From positions 59,701,435-59,765,434 of the forward strand of contig NC_132904.1 of NCBI RefSeq assembly GCF_047675955.1: a stretch of 64,000 nucleotides of DNA. The letters are read 5' to 3'. The notes under the pieces are model-generated. The model saw only the letters and a program-made list of their open reading frames with translations, was not told where the DNA came from and made no database searches. A program made the translations under genes and the position numbers. The stretch is from Chlorocebus sabaeus (taxonomy: Eukaryota; Chordata; Mammalia; Primates; Cercopithecidae). Position 1 is the stretch's first letter. The number at the start of each line of letters is the position of its first letter. Positions 47,645 to 58,771 of this stretch are shown piece after piece.

Positions 47645-50240
47645 GTTCTTTTGACTTAGGATTGTCTTGGAGATGCGGGCTCTTTTTTGGTTCCATATGA
47701 ACTTTAAAGCAGTTTTTTCCAATTCTGTGAAGAAGGTCATTGGTAGCTTGATGGGGATGGCATTGAATCTATAAATTACCTTGTGCAGTATGGCCATTTT
47801 CACGATACTGATTCTTCCTATCCTTGAGCATGGTATGTTCTTCCATTTGTTTGTGTCCTCTTTGATTTCACTGAGCAGTGGTTTGTAGTTCTCCTTGAAG
47901 AGGTCCTTTACATCCCTTGTAAGTTGGATTCCTAGGTATTTTATTCTCTTTGAAGCAATTGTGAATGGAAGTTCATTCCTGATTTGGCTCTCTGTTTGAC
48001 TGTCACTGGTGTATAAGAATGCTTGTGATTTTTGCACATTAATTTTGTATCCTGAGACTTTGCTGAAGTTGCTGATCAGCTTAAGGAGATTTTGGGCTGA
48101 GACAATGGGGTTTTCTAAATATACAATCATGTCGTCTGCAAACAGGGACAATTTGACTTCTTCTTTTCCTAACTGAATCCCCTTGATTTCTTTCTCTTGC
48201 CTGATTGCCCTAGCCAGAACTTCCAACACTATGTTGAATAGGAGTGGTGAGAGAGGGCATCCCTGTCTTGTGCCAGTTTTCAAAGGGAATTTTTCCAGTT
48301 TTTGCCCATTCAGTATGATATTGGCTGTGGGTTTGTCATAAATAGCTCTTATGATTTTGAGGTACGTTCCATCAATACCGAATTTATTGAGCGTTTTTAG
48401 CATGAAGGGCTGTTGAATTTTGTCAAAAGCCTTTTCTACATCTATTGAGATAATGATGTGGTTCTTGTCTTTGGTTCTGTTTATATGCTGGATTATGTTT
48501 ATTGATTTGCGAATGTTGAACCAGCCTTGCATCCCAGGGATGAAGCCCACTTGATCATGGTGGATAAGCTTTTTGATGTGCTGCTGAATCCGGTTTGCCA
48601 GTATTTTATTGAGGATTTTTGCATCGATGTTCATCAGGGATATTGGTCTAAAATTCTCTTTTTTTTGTTGTGTCTCTGCCAGGCTTTGGTATCAGGATTT
48701 TGTTGGCCTCATAAAATGAGTTAGGGAGGATTCCCTCTTTTTCTATTGATTGGAATAGTTTCAGAAGGAATGGTACCAGCTCCTCCTTGTACCTCTGGTA
48801 GAATTCAGCTGTGAATCCATCTGGTCCTGGACTTTTTTTGGTTGGTAGGCTATTAATTATTGCCTCAATTTCAGAGCCTACTATTGGTCTATTCAGGGAT
48901 TCAACTTCTTCCTGGTTTAGTCTTGGAAGAGTGTAAGTGTCCAGGAAATTATCCATTTCTTCTAGATTTTCCAGTTTATTTGCGTAGAGGTGTTTATAGT
49001 ATTCTCTGATGGTAGTTTGTATTTCTGTGGGGTCGGTGGTGATATCCCCTTTATCATTTTTAATTGCGTCGATTTGATTCTTCTCTCTTTTCTTCTTTAT
49101 TAGTCTTGCTAGTGGTCTGTCAATTTTGTTGATCTTTTCAAAAAACCAACTCCTGGATTCATTGATTTTTTGGAGGGTTTTTTGTGTCTCTATCTCCTTC
49201 AGTTCTGCTCTGATCTTAGTTATTTCTTGCCTTCTGCTAGCTTTCGAATGTGTTTGCTCTTGCTTCTCTAGTTCTTTTAATTGCGATGTTAGAGTGTCAA
49301 TTTTAGATCTTTCCTGCTTTCTCTTGTGGGCATTTAGTGCTATAAATTTCCCTCTACACACTGCTTTAAATGTGTCCCAGAGATTCTGGTATGTTGTATC
49401 TTTGTTCTCATTGGTTTCAAAGAACATCTTTATTTCTGCCTTCATTTCGTTATGTACCCAGTAGTCATTCAGGAGCAGGTTGTTCAGTTTCCATGTAGTT
49501 GAGCGGTTTTGATTGAGTTTCTTAGTCCTGAGTTCTAATTTGATTGCACTGTGGTCTGAGAGACAGTTTGTTATAATTTCTGTTCTTGTACATTTGCTGA
49601 GGAGTGCTTTACTTCCAATTACGTGGTCAATTTTGGAGTAAGTACGATGTGGTGTTGAGAAGAATGTATATTCTGTTGATTTGGGGTGGAGAGTTCTATA
49701 GATGTCTATTAGGTCTGCTTGCTGCAGAGATGAGTTCAATTCCTGGATATCCTTGTTAACTTTCTGTCTCGTTGATCTGTCTAATGTTGACAGTGGAGTG
49801 TTGAAGTCTCCCATTATTATTGTATGGGAGTCTAAGTCTCTTTGTAAGTCTCTAAGGACTTGCTTTATGAATCTGGGTGCTCCTGTATTGGGTGCATATA
49901 TATTTAGGATAGTTAGCTCTTCCTGTTGAATTGATCCCTTTACCAATATGTAATGACCTTCTTTGTCTCTTTTGATCTTTGATGGTTTAAAGTCTGTTTT
50001 ATCAGAGACTAGTATTGCAACCCCCGCTTTTTTGTGTTCTCCATTTGCTTGGTAAATCTTCCTCCATCCCTTAATTTTGAGCCTATGTATGTCTCTGCGT
50101 GTGAGATGGGTCTCCTGAATACAGCAGACTGATGGATCTTGACTCTTTATCCAGTTTGCCAGTCTGTGTCTTTTAATTGGAGCATTTAGTCCATTTACAT
50201 TTAAGGTTAAGATTGTTATGTGTGAACTTGATCCTGCCAT
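47624..50240 (-). pseudogene. L1 ORF2, frameshifted and 3'-truncated (copy B)
   Basis: Same architecture as copy A: endonuclease domain intact from Met at 50240, with N14, E43, D145, N147, D205 and H230. The first RT segment is followed by the same 8-base homopolymer (plus-strand T at 48659-48666) that shifts the frame and stops at 48648. The remaining RT frame (48634 to 47624) has the FADD motif, then the same cut at about residue 867 and the same SFQF satellite-encoded tail. Residue 116 is Ala. In the second frame it differs from copy A by Asn to Ser, Pro to His and Ser to Thr. Not functional as a full ORF2p; the endonuclease-containing part alone is open. Confidence 0.93.
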
Positions 50241-50303
50241 TATGATATTAACTGGTTATTTTGCTCGTTAGTTGATGCAGTTTCTTCCTAGCCTTGATGG
50301 TCT

Positions 50304-51320
50304 TTACATTTTGGCATGTTTTTGCAATGGCTGGTACCGGTTGTTCCTTTCCATGTTTAGTGCTTCCTTCAGGGTCTCTTGTAAGGCAGGCCTAGTGGTG
50401 ACAAAATCTCTAAGCATTTGCTTATCTGTAAAGGATTTTATTTCTCCTTCACTTATGAAACTTAGTTTGGCTGGATATAAAATTCTGGGTTTAAAATTCT
50501 TTTCTTTAAGAATGTTGAATATTGGCCCCCACTCTCTTCTGGCTTGAAGAGTTTCTGCCGAGAGATCTGCTGTTAGTCTGATGGGCTTCCCTTTGTGGGT
50601 AACCCGACCTTTCTCTCTGGCTGCCCTTAAGATTTTTTCCTTCATTTCAACTTTGGTGAATCTGGCAATTATGTGTCTTGGAGTTGCTCTTCTCGAGGAG
50701 TATCTTTGTGGCGTTCTCTGTATTTCCTGGATTTGAATGTTGGCCTGCCCTACTAGGTTGGGGAAGTTCTCCTGGATGATATCCTGAAGAGTGCTTTCCA
50801 ACTTGGTTCCATTTTCCCCCTCACTTTCAGGCACCCCAATCAGACGTAGATTTGGTCTTTTTACATAATCCCATACTTCTTGCAGGCTTTGTTCATTTCT
50901 TTTTCTTCTTTTTTCTTTTGGTTTCTCTTCTCGCTTCATTTCATTCATTTGATCCTCCATCGCTGACATTCTTTCTTCCAGTTGATCGAGACGGTTACTG
51001 AAGCTTGTGCATTTGTCACGTATTTCTCGTGCCATGGTTTTCGTCTCTTTCATTTCGTTTGTGAGCTTCTCTGCATTAATTACTCTAGCCATCAATTCTT
51101 CCACTTTTTTTTCAAGATTTTTAGTTTCTTTGCGCTGGGTACGTAATTCCTCCTTTAGCTCTGAGAAATTTGATGGACTGAAGCCTTCTTCTCTCATCTC
51201 GTCGAAGTCATTCTCCGTCCAGCTTTGATCCGTTGCTGGCGATGAGCTGCGCTCCTTTGCCAGGGGAGATGCGCTCTTATTTTTTGAATTTCCAGCTTTT
51301 CTGCCCTGCTTTTTCCCCAT
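50304..51320 (-). CDS. L1 ORF1p, intact reading frame (copy B)
   Basis: A 338-codon frame with the same predicted protein as in copy A: basic N-terminus (GKKQGRKAG), coiled coil ~52-135, RRM ~157-252, and C-terminal domain with R261 and Y282. Two identical intact ORF1 frames beside broken ORF2 frames reflect recent duplication and need not mean selection. Transcription would need a promoter from the truncated 5'UTR or the satellite, and a downstream polyadenylation signal, which the element itself no longer has. Confidence 0.93.
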   Translation of the reverse strand: MGKKQGRKAGNSKNKSASPLAKERSSSPATDQSWTENDFDEMREEGFSPSNFSELKEELRTQRKETKNLEKKVEELMARVINAEKLTNEMKETKTMAREIRDKCTSFSNRLDQLEERMSAMEDQMNEMKREEKPKEKRRKRNEQSLQEVWDYVKRPNLRLIGVPESEGENGTKLESTLQDIIQENFPNLVGQANIQIQEIQRTPQRYSSRRATPRHIIARFTKVEMKEKILRAAREKGRVTHKGKPIRLTADLSAETLQARREWGPIFNILKEKNFKPRILYPAKLSFISEGEIKSFTDKQMLRDFVTTRPALQETLKEALNMERNNRYQPLQKHAKM

Positions 51321-51832
51321 CTTTGTGGTTTTATCTGCCTCTGGTCTTTGATGATGGTGATGTACTGATGGGGTTTTGGTGTAGGTGTCCTTCCTGTTTG
51401 ATAGCTTTCCTTCTAACAGTCAGGATCCTCAGCTGTAGGTTGTAGCTGTAGGAGATTGCTTGAGGTCCACTCCAGACCCTGTTTGCCTGGGTATCAGCAG
51501 CAGAGGCTGCAGAAGATAGAATATTTCTAAACAGCGAGTGTACCTGTCTGATTCTTGCTTTGGAATCTTAATCTCAGGGGTGTACTCCACCCTGTGAGGT
51601 GTGGTGTGTCAGACTGCCCCTAGTGGGGGATGTCTCCCATTTAGGCTACTCAGGGGTCAGGGTCCCACTTGAGCAGGGAGTCTGTCCCTTCTCAGATCTC
51701 AACCTCCGTGTTGGGAGATCCACTGCTCTCTTCAAAGCTGTCAGACAGAGTCGTTTGCGTCTGCAGAGCTGCTTCGTTTGTTATTAATTACTGTGCCCTG
51801 TCCCCAGAGGTGGAGTCTACAGAGACAGGCAG
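51321..51832 (-). promoter_or_regulatory. Partial L1 5'UTR (copy B)
   Basis: Same 512 bp partial 5'UTR as in copy A. It differs at a handful of bases (for example around 51429, 51569 and 51775), so this part is more diverged between the copies than ORF1. The outer 5'UTR is absent; the cut to alpha satellite is at GGCAG/AAGCTT. Confidence 0.8.
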
Positions 51833-54800
51833 AAGCTTTCTGAGAAACTGCTCTGTGTTCTGTTAATTTATCTCACAGAGTTAAATCTTTCACTTCAAGA
51901 AACCTTTCGCTAAGGCTGTTCTTGTGGAATTGGCAAAGGGATATTTGGAAGCCCATAGAGGGCTATGGTGAAAAAGGAAATATCTTCCGTTCAAAACTGG
52001 AAAGATACATTGTGAGAAACTGCTCTGTGTTCTGTTAATTCATCTCAAAGAGTTACATCTTTCCCTTCAAGACGCCTTCCACTAAGGCTGTTCTTGTTGA
52101 ATTGGCAAAGTGATATTTGGAAGCCTATAGAGGGCTATGGTAAAAAAGGAGATATCTTCCGTTCAAAACTGGAAAGAAGCTTTCTAAGAAACTGCTCTAT
52201 GTTCTGTTAATTCATCTCACAGAGTTACATCTTTTCCTTCAAGAAGCCATTCGCTAAGGTGTTCTTGTGGAATTGACAAAGTGATATTTGGAAGCCCTTA
52301 GAGGGCTATGGTGAAAAAGGAATTATCCTCCTTTCAAAACTGGAAAGAAGCCTTCTGAGAAACTGCTCTGTGTTATGTTTATTCATCTCACAATGTTACA
52401 TCTTTCCCTTCAAGAAGCCTATTGCTAAGGCTGTTCTTGTGGAATTGGCAAAGTGATATTTGCAAGTCCATAGATGGCTATGGTGAAAAAGGAAATATCT
52501 TCCGTTCGAAACTGGAAAGAAGGTTTCAGAGAAACTGCTCTGTGTTCTGTTAATTCATCTCACAGAGTTACATCTTTCCCTTCAAGAAGCCTTTCGCTAA
52601 GGCTGTTCTTGTGGAATTGGCAAAGTGATATTGGGAAGCCCATAGAGGGCTATGGTGAAAAAGGAAATATCTTCCGTTCAAAACTGGAAAGAAGCTTTCT
52701 GAGAAACTGCTCTGTGTTCTCTTAATTCATCTCACAGAGTTACATCTTTCCCTTCAAGAAGCCTTTCGCTAAGACTGTTCTTGTGGAATTGGCAAAGTGA
52801 TATTTGGAATCCCATAGAGAGCTACGGTGAAAAAGGAAATATCTTCCGTTCGAAATTGGAAAGAAGCTTTCTGAGAAACTGCTCTGTGTTCTGTTAATTC
52901 ATCTCACAGAGTTGCATCTTTTCATTCAAGAACCTTTTCGCTAAGGCTGTTCTTGTGAAATTGGCAAATTCATATTTGGAAGCCCATAGAGAACTACGGA
53001 GAAAAAGGAAATATCTTCCGTCGAAACAGGAAAGAAGCTTTGTGAGAAACTGCTCTGTGTTCTGTTAATTCATCTCAAAGAGTTACATCTTTTAATTCAA
53101 GAAGCCTTTCGCTAAGGCTGTTCTTGTGGAATTGACAAAGTGATATTTGGAAGCCCTTAGAGGGCTACGGTGAAAAAGAAAGTATCTTCGGTTCAAAACT
53201 GGAAAGAAGCTTTCTGAGAAACTGCTCTGTGTTCTGTTATTTCATCTCACAGAGTTACATCTTTCCCTTCAAGACGCCTTTCGCTAAGGCTGTTCTTGTG
53301 GAATTGGCAAAGTGATATTTGGAAGCCCATAGAGTGCTATGGTGAAAAAGGAAATATCTTCCGTTCAAAACTGGAAAGAAGCTTTCTGAGAAACTACTCT
53401 GTGTTCTGTTAATTCATCTCACAGAGTTACATCTTTCCCTTCAAGAAGCCTTTCGCTAAGGCTGTTCTTGTGGAATTGGGGAAGTGATATTTGGAAGCCC
53501 ATAGAGGGCTACAGTGAAAAAGGAAATATCTTCCGTTCAAAACTGGAAAGAAGCTTTCTGAGAAACTGCTCTGTGTTCTGTTAATTCATCTCACAGAGAT
53601 ACATCTTTCTCTAGAAGAAGTCTTTCTCTAAGGCTGTTCTTGTGGAATTGGCAAAGGGATATTTTTAACCCCTAGAGGGCTATGTTGAAAAAGGAAATAT
53701 CTTCCGTTCAAAACCGGAAAGAAGCTTTCTGAGAAACTGTTCCGTGTTCTGTTAATTCATCTCGCAGAGTTACATCTTTCCCTTCAAGAAGCCTTTCGCT
53801 AAGGCTGTTCTTGTGGAATTGGCAAAGTGTTATATTGGAAGCCCATAGAGGGCTATGGTGAAAAAGGAAATATCTTCCGTTCAAAACTGGAAAGAAGCTT
53901 TCTGAGAAACTGCTCTGTGTTCTGTTAATTCATCTCACAGATTTACATCTTTCCCTTCAAAATCCTTTCGCTAACGCTGTTCTTGTGGAATTGGCAAAGG
54001 GATACTTGGAAGCCCAGAGAGTGCTATGGTGAAAAAGGAAATATCTTCCGTTCGAAACTGCAAAGAAGCTTTCTGAGAAACTGCTCTGTGTTCTGTTAAT
54101 TCATCTCACGGATTTATATCTTTCCCTTCAAAAGCCTTTCGCTAAGGCTGTTCTTGTGGAATTGGCAAAGTGATATTTGGAAGCCCATAGTTGGCTATGG
54201 TGAAAAAGCAAATATCTTCCGTTCAAAACTGGAAAGAAGCTTTCTGAGAAGCTGCTCTGTGTTCTGTTAATTCATCTCACAGAGTTACATCTTTCCCTTC
54301 AAGAAACCTTTCGCTAAGGCTGTTCTTGTGGAATTGGCAAAGTGATATTTGGAAGCCCATAGAGGGCTATGGTGAAAGAGGAAATATCTTCCGTTCAAAA
54401 CTGGAAAGAAGCTTTCTGAGAAACTGCTCTGTGTTCTGTTAATTCATCTCACAGAGTTACATTTTTCCCTTCAAGAAGACTTTCGCTAAGGCTGTTCTTG
54501 TGGAATTGGCAAAGTGATATTTGGAAACCCATATAGGGCTACGGTGAAAAAGGAAATATCTTCCGTTCCAAACTGGAAAGAAGCTTTCTGATAAACAGCT
54601 CTGTGTTCTGTTAATTCATCTCACAAAGTTACAACTTTCCTTTCAAGAAGCCTTTCGCTAAGGCTGTTGTTGTGAAATTGGCAAAGGGATATTTGGAAGC
54701 CCATAGAGGGCTATAGTGAAAATGGAAATATCTTCCGTTCAAAACTGGAAAGAAGCTTTCTGAGAAACTGCTCTGTGTTCTGTTAATTCATCTCAGAGAG

Positions 54801-55740
54801 TTACATCTTTCCCTTCCAGAAGCCTGTCGCTAAGGCTGTTGTTGTGCAATTGGCAAAGGGATATTTGGAAGCCCGTAGAGGGCTAAGGTGAAAAAGGAAA
54901 TATCTTCCGTTCAAAACTGGAAAGAAGCTTTCTGAGAAACTGCTCTGTGTTCTGTTAATTCATCTCACAGAGTTACATCCTTCCCTTCAATAAGCCGTTC
55001 GCTAAGGCTGTTCTTGTGGAATTGGCAAAGGGATATTTGGAAATCCATAGAGGACTACGGTGAAAAAGGAAATATCTTCCGTTCAAAACTGGAAAGAAGC
55101 CTTCTGAGAATCTGCTCTGTGTTCTGTTAATTCATCTCACAGAGTTACATCTTTCCCTTCAAGAAGCCTTTCGCTAAGGCTGTTTTTGTGGAATTGGCAA
55201 AGGGATATTTGGAAGCCCATCGAGGGCTGTGGTGTAAAAGGAAATATCTTCCGTTCAAAACTGGAAAGAAGCTTTCTGAGAAACTGCTCTGTGTTCTGTT
55301 AATTCATCTCACAGAGTTACATCTTTCCCTTCAAGAAGCCTTTCGCTAAGGCTGTTCTTGTGGAATTGGCAAAGGGATATTTGGAAGACCATAGAGGGCT
55401 ATGGTGAAAAAGGAAATATCTTCCGTTCAAAACTGGAAAGAGGCTTTCTGAGAAACTGCTCTGTGTTCTGTTAATTCATCTCACAGAGTTACATCTTTCC
55501 CTTCAAGAAGCCTTTCGCTAAGGCTGTTCTTGTGGAATTGGCAAGGGATATTTGGAAGCCCATAGAGCGCTACGGTATAAAAGGAAATATCTTCCGTTCA
55601 AAACTGGAAAGAAGCTTTCTGAGAAACTGCTCTGTGTTCTGTTAATTCATCTCACAGAGTTACATCTTTCCCTTCAAGAAGCCTTTCGCCAAGGCTGTTC
55701 TTGTGGAAATAGCAAACGGATATTTGGAAGCCCATAGGTG

Positions 55741-55826
55741 GCTATGGTGAAAAAGGAAATATCTTCCGTTCAAAACTGGAAAGAAGCTTTCTAATTGGCA
55801 AAGGGATATTTGGAACCCCATAGAGG
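55741..55826 (+). repeat. Half-deleted monomer in macro-unit (copy 1)
   Basis: The sequence passes from GGAAAGAAGCTTTCT directly to AATTGGCAAAGGGATA. It has lost about 86 bp (GAGAAACTG through CTTGTGG), half a monomer, which shifts the array register. The same junction is at 60175 in copy 2, so it serves as a marker of the macro-unit. Confidence 0.92.
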
Positions 55827-57365
55827 ACTATGGTGAAAAACGAAATATCTTCCGTTCAAAACTGGAGAGAAGCCTTCTGAGAAACTGCTCTGTGTTCTGT
55901 TAATTCATCTCACAGAGTTACATCTTTCCCTTCAAGAAGCCTTTCGCTAAGGCTATTGTTGTGGAATTGGCAAAGGGATATTTGGAAGCCCATAGAGGGC
56001 TATGGTGAAAAAGGAAATATCTTCCGTTAAAAACTGGAAAGAAGCTTTCTGAGAAACTGCTCTGTGTTCTGTTAATTCATCTCACAGAGTTACATCTTTC
56101 CCTTCAAGAAGCCTTTCGCTAAGGCTGTTCTTGTGGAATTGGCAAAGTGATATTTGGAAGCCCATAGAGGGCTATGGTGAAAAAGGAAATATCTTCCGTT
56201 CAAAACTGGAAAGAAGCTTTCTGAGAAACTGCTCTGTGTTCTGTTAATTCATCTCACAGAGTTACATCCTTCCCTTCAATAAGCCGTTCGCTAAGGCTGT
56301 TGTTGTGGAATTGGCAAAGGGATATTTGGAAGCCCATAGAGGGCTATGGTGAAAAAGGAAATATCTGCCGTTCAAAACTGGAAAGAAGCTTTCTGAGAAA
56401 CTGCTCTGTGTTCTGTTAATTCATCTCACAGAGTTACATCTTTCCCTTCAAGAAGCCTTTCGCTAAGGCTGTTCTTGTGGAATTGTCAAAGGGATATTTG
56501 GAAGCCCATAGAGGGCTACGGTGAAAAAGGAAATATCTTCCGTTCAAAACTGGAAAGAAGCTTTCTCATAAACTGCTCTGTGTTCTGTTAATTCACCTCA
56601 CAGAGTTACATCTTTCCTTTCAAGAAGCCTTTCGCTAAGGCTGTTGTTGTGGAATTGGCAAAGGGATCTTTGGAAGCCCATAGAGGGCTATGGTGAAAAA
56701 GGAAATATCTTCCGTTCAAAACTGGAAAGAAGCTTTCTGAGAAACTGCTCTGTGTTCTGTTAATTCATCTCACAGAGTTACATCTTTCCCTTAAAGAAGC
56801 CTTTCGCTAAGGCTGTTCTTGTGGAATTGGCAAAGGGATATTTGGAAGTCCATAGAGGGCTACGGTGAAAAAGGAAATATCTTCCGTTCAAAACTGGAAA
56901 GAAGCCTTCTGAGAAACTGCTCTGTGTTCCGTTAATTCATCTCACAGAGTTACATCTTTCCCTTCCACAAACCTTTGGCTAAGGCTGTTGTTGTGGAATT
57001 GGCAAAGGGATATTTGGAAGCCCCTAGAGGGCTATGTTGAAAAAGGAAATATCTTCCGTTCAAAACTGGAAAGAAGCTTTCTGAGAAACTGCTCTGTGTT
57101 CTGTTAATTCATCTCACAGAGTTACATCTTTCCCTTCAAGAAGACTTTCGCTAAGGCTGTTCTTTTGGAATTGGCAAAGGCATATTTGGAAGCCCATAGA
57201 GGGCTATGGTGAAAAAGGAAATATCCTCCGTTCAAAATTGGAAAGAAGCCTTCTGAGAAACTGCTCTGTGTTCTGTTAATTCATCTCACAGAGTTACATC
57301 TTTCCCTTCAAGAAGCCTTTCGCTAAGGCTGTTCTTGTGGAATTGGCAAAGGGATATTTGGAAGC

Positions 57366-57381
57366 CCATAGAGGGCTATGG
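57366..57381 (+). other. Monomer dyad overlapping the A-box
   Basis: CCATAG-AGGG-CTATGG is a perfect 6-bp inverted repeat with a 4-base loop. An alternative stem (AGCCC/GGGCT) overlaps it. The motif recurs in most monomers that read CCCATAGAGGGCTATGG; monomers with CTACGG or CCTTAG break one pair. Short dyads have been reported as enriched in primate alpha satellites that lack CENP-B boxes. Confidence 0.75.
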
Positions 57382-57392
57382 TGAAAAAGGAA
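57376..57392 (+). promoter_or_regulatory. A-box (pJ-alpha-type site) in a typical monomer
   Basis: CTATGGTGAAAAAGGAA lies at the position that in other primate monomers is either the A-box or the CENP-B box. It fits the A-box consensus as I know it (reverse of TTCCTTTTYCACCRTAG). Nearly every monomer has this form or the CTACGG variant. A minority lose it by a 5-bp deletion (GGGCAATGAAAGG at about 30347, 33266, 37727; GGGCTATGAAAGG near 36871). Confidence 0.75.
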
Positions 57393-58771
57393 ATATCTTC
57401 CGTTCAAAACTGGAAAGAAGCTTTCTGAGAAACTGCTCTGTGTTCTGTTAATTCATCTCACAGAGTTACATCCTTCCCTTCAATAAGCCGTTCGCTAAGG
57501 CTGTTGTTGTGGAATTGGCAAAGGGATATTTGGAAGCCCATAGAGGGCTACGGTGAAAAAGGAAATATCTTCCGTTCAAAACTGGAAAGAAGCCTTCTGA
57601 GAAACTGCTCTGTGTTCCTTTAATTCATCTCACAGAGTTACATCTTTCCCTTCCACAAACCTTTGGCTAAGGCTGTTGTTGTGGAATTGGCAAAGGGATA
57701 TTTGGAAGCCCCTAGAGGGCTATGTTGAAAAAGGAAATATCTTCCGTTCAAAACTGGAAAGAAGCTTTCTGAGAAACTGCTCTGTGTTCTGTTAATTCAT
57801 CTCACAGAGTTACATCTTTCCCTTCAAGAAGACTTTCGCTAAGGCTGTTCTTGTGGAATTGGCAAAGGCATATTTGGAAGCCCATAGAGGGCTATGGTGA
57901 AAAAGGAAATATCCTCCGTTCAAAATTGGAAAGAAGCCTTCTGAGAAACTGCTCTGTGTTCTGTTAATTCATCTCACAGAGTTACATCTTTCCCTTCAAG
58001 AAGCCTTTCGGTAAGGCTGTTCTTGTGGAATTGGCAAAGGGATATTTGGAAGCCCATAGAGGGCTATGGTGAAAAAGGTAATATCTTCCGTTCAAAACTG
58101 GAAAGAAGCTTTCTGAGAAACTGCTCTGTGTTCTGTTAATTCATCTCACAGAGTTACATCTTTCCCTTCAAGAAGCCTTTCGCTAAGGCTGTTCTTGTGG
58201 AATTGGCAAAGGGATATTTGGAAGTCTATAGAGGACTATGGTGAAAAAGGAAATATCTTCCGTTCAAAACTGGAAAGAAGCCTTCTGAGAAACTGCTCTG
58301 TGTTCTGTTAATTCATCTCACAGAGTTACATCTTTCCCTTCAAGAAGCCTTTCGCTAAGGCTATTGTTGTGGAATTGGCAAAGGTATATTTGGAAGCCCA
58401 TAGTGGGCTATGGTGAAAAAGGAAATATCTGCCGTTCAAAACTGTAAAGAAGCTTTCTGAGAAACTGCTCTGTGTTCTGTTAATTCATCTCACAGAGTTA
58501 CATCTTTCCCTTCAAGAAGCCTTTCGCTAAGGCTGTTCTTCTGGAATTGGCAAAGGGATATTTGGAAGACCATAGAGGGCTATGGTGAAAAAGGAAATAT
58601 CTTCCGTTCAAAACTGGAAAGAGGCTTTCTGAGAAACTGCTCTGTGTTCTGTTAATTCATCTCACAGAGTTACATCTTTCCCTTCAAGAAGCCTTTCGCT
58701 AAGGCTGTTCTTGTGGAATTGGCAAGGGATATTTGGAAGCCCATAGAGCGCTACGGTATAAAAGGAAATAT

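Larger units (their letters stand above)
47645..51832 (-). mobile_element. L1 segment truncated at both ends, copy B
   Basis: Second copy of the 4188 bp L1 piece, colinear with copy A at a constant offset of 8496 bp. There are no net indels and about ten substitutions that I could find by eye (about 0.2%). Both junctions are the same to the base as in copy A: AGAAGCTTT on the left and ACAGGCAGAAGCTTTCTG on the right. However, the adjoining alpha monomers differ clearly between the copies (roughly a dozen differences in the last 172 bp on the left). The common end points and common frameshift show descent from one insertion. Confidence 0.95.
57247..57418 (+). repeat. Representative 172-bp alpha monomer
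   Basis: A monomer chosen to show the unit: HindIII core at its start (AGCC here, AGCT in most copies), CTCACAGAG at about position 40, CCTTTCGCTAAGG at about 70, GATATTTGGAAGCCCATAG at about 107, the A-box at 130-146, and CTTCCGTTCAAAACTGGAAAGA at the end. From memory this agrees with the African green monkey component-alpha consensus at all but about one base. Confidence 0.85.
54388..58771 (+). repeat. 4384-bp macro-unit, copy 1
   Basis: About 25.5 monomers that repeat directly as 58772-62467. Anchors at an offset of exactly 4384 bp include AACCCATATAGGG (54526/58910), GCGCTACGGTATAAAAGG (55567/59951), the half-deleted monomer at 55791/60175, ATAAGCCGTTCGC, CTTAAAGAAGCC (56788/61172) and TTCCACAAACCTTTGG (56963/61347). 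This copy also contains an internal 688 bp (4-monomer) repetition: the CCACAAACC monomer occurs at 56961 and again at 57649. That is why copy 2 is 688 bp shorter. Confidence 0.9.

Noticed and set aside
39141..51840. HindIII cloning chimera explaining L1 flanked by AAGCTT at both ends
   Set aside because: Not excluded, but unlikely: the right L1 cut does not coincide with an expected HindIII site of L1, both copies keep satellite register, and they differ by substitutions. It is kept as an alternative in the twin-L1 finding.
55576..55584. TATAAAAGG, a TATA-box-like sequence (also at 58757 and 59960)
   Set aside because: A one-to-two base variant of the A-box region copied with the macro-unit. 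No promoter context or downstream gene.
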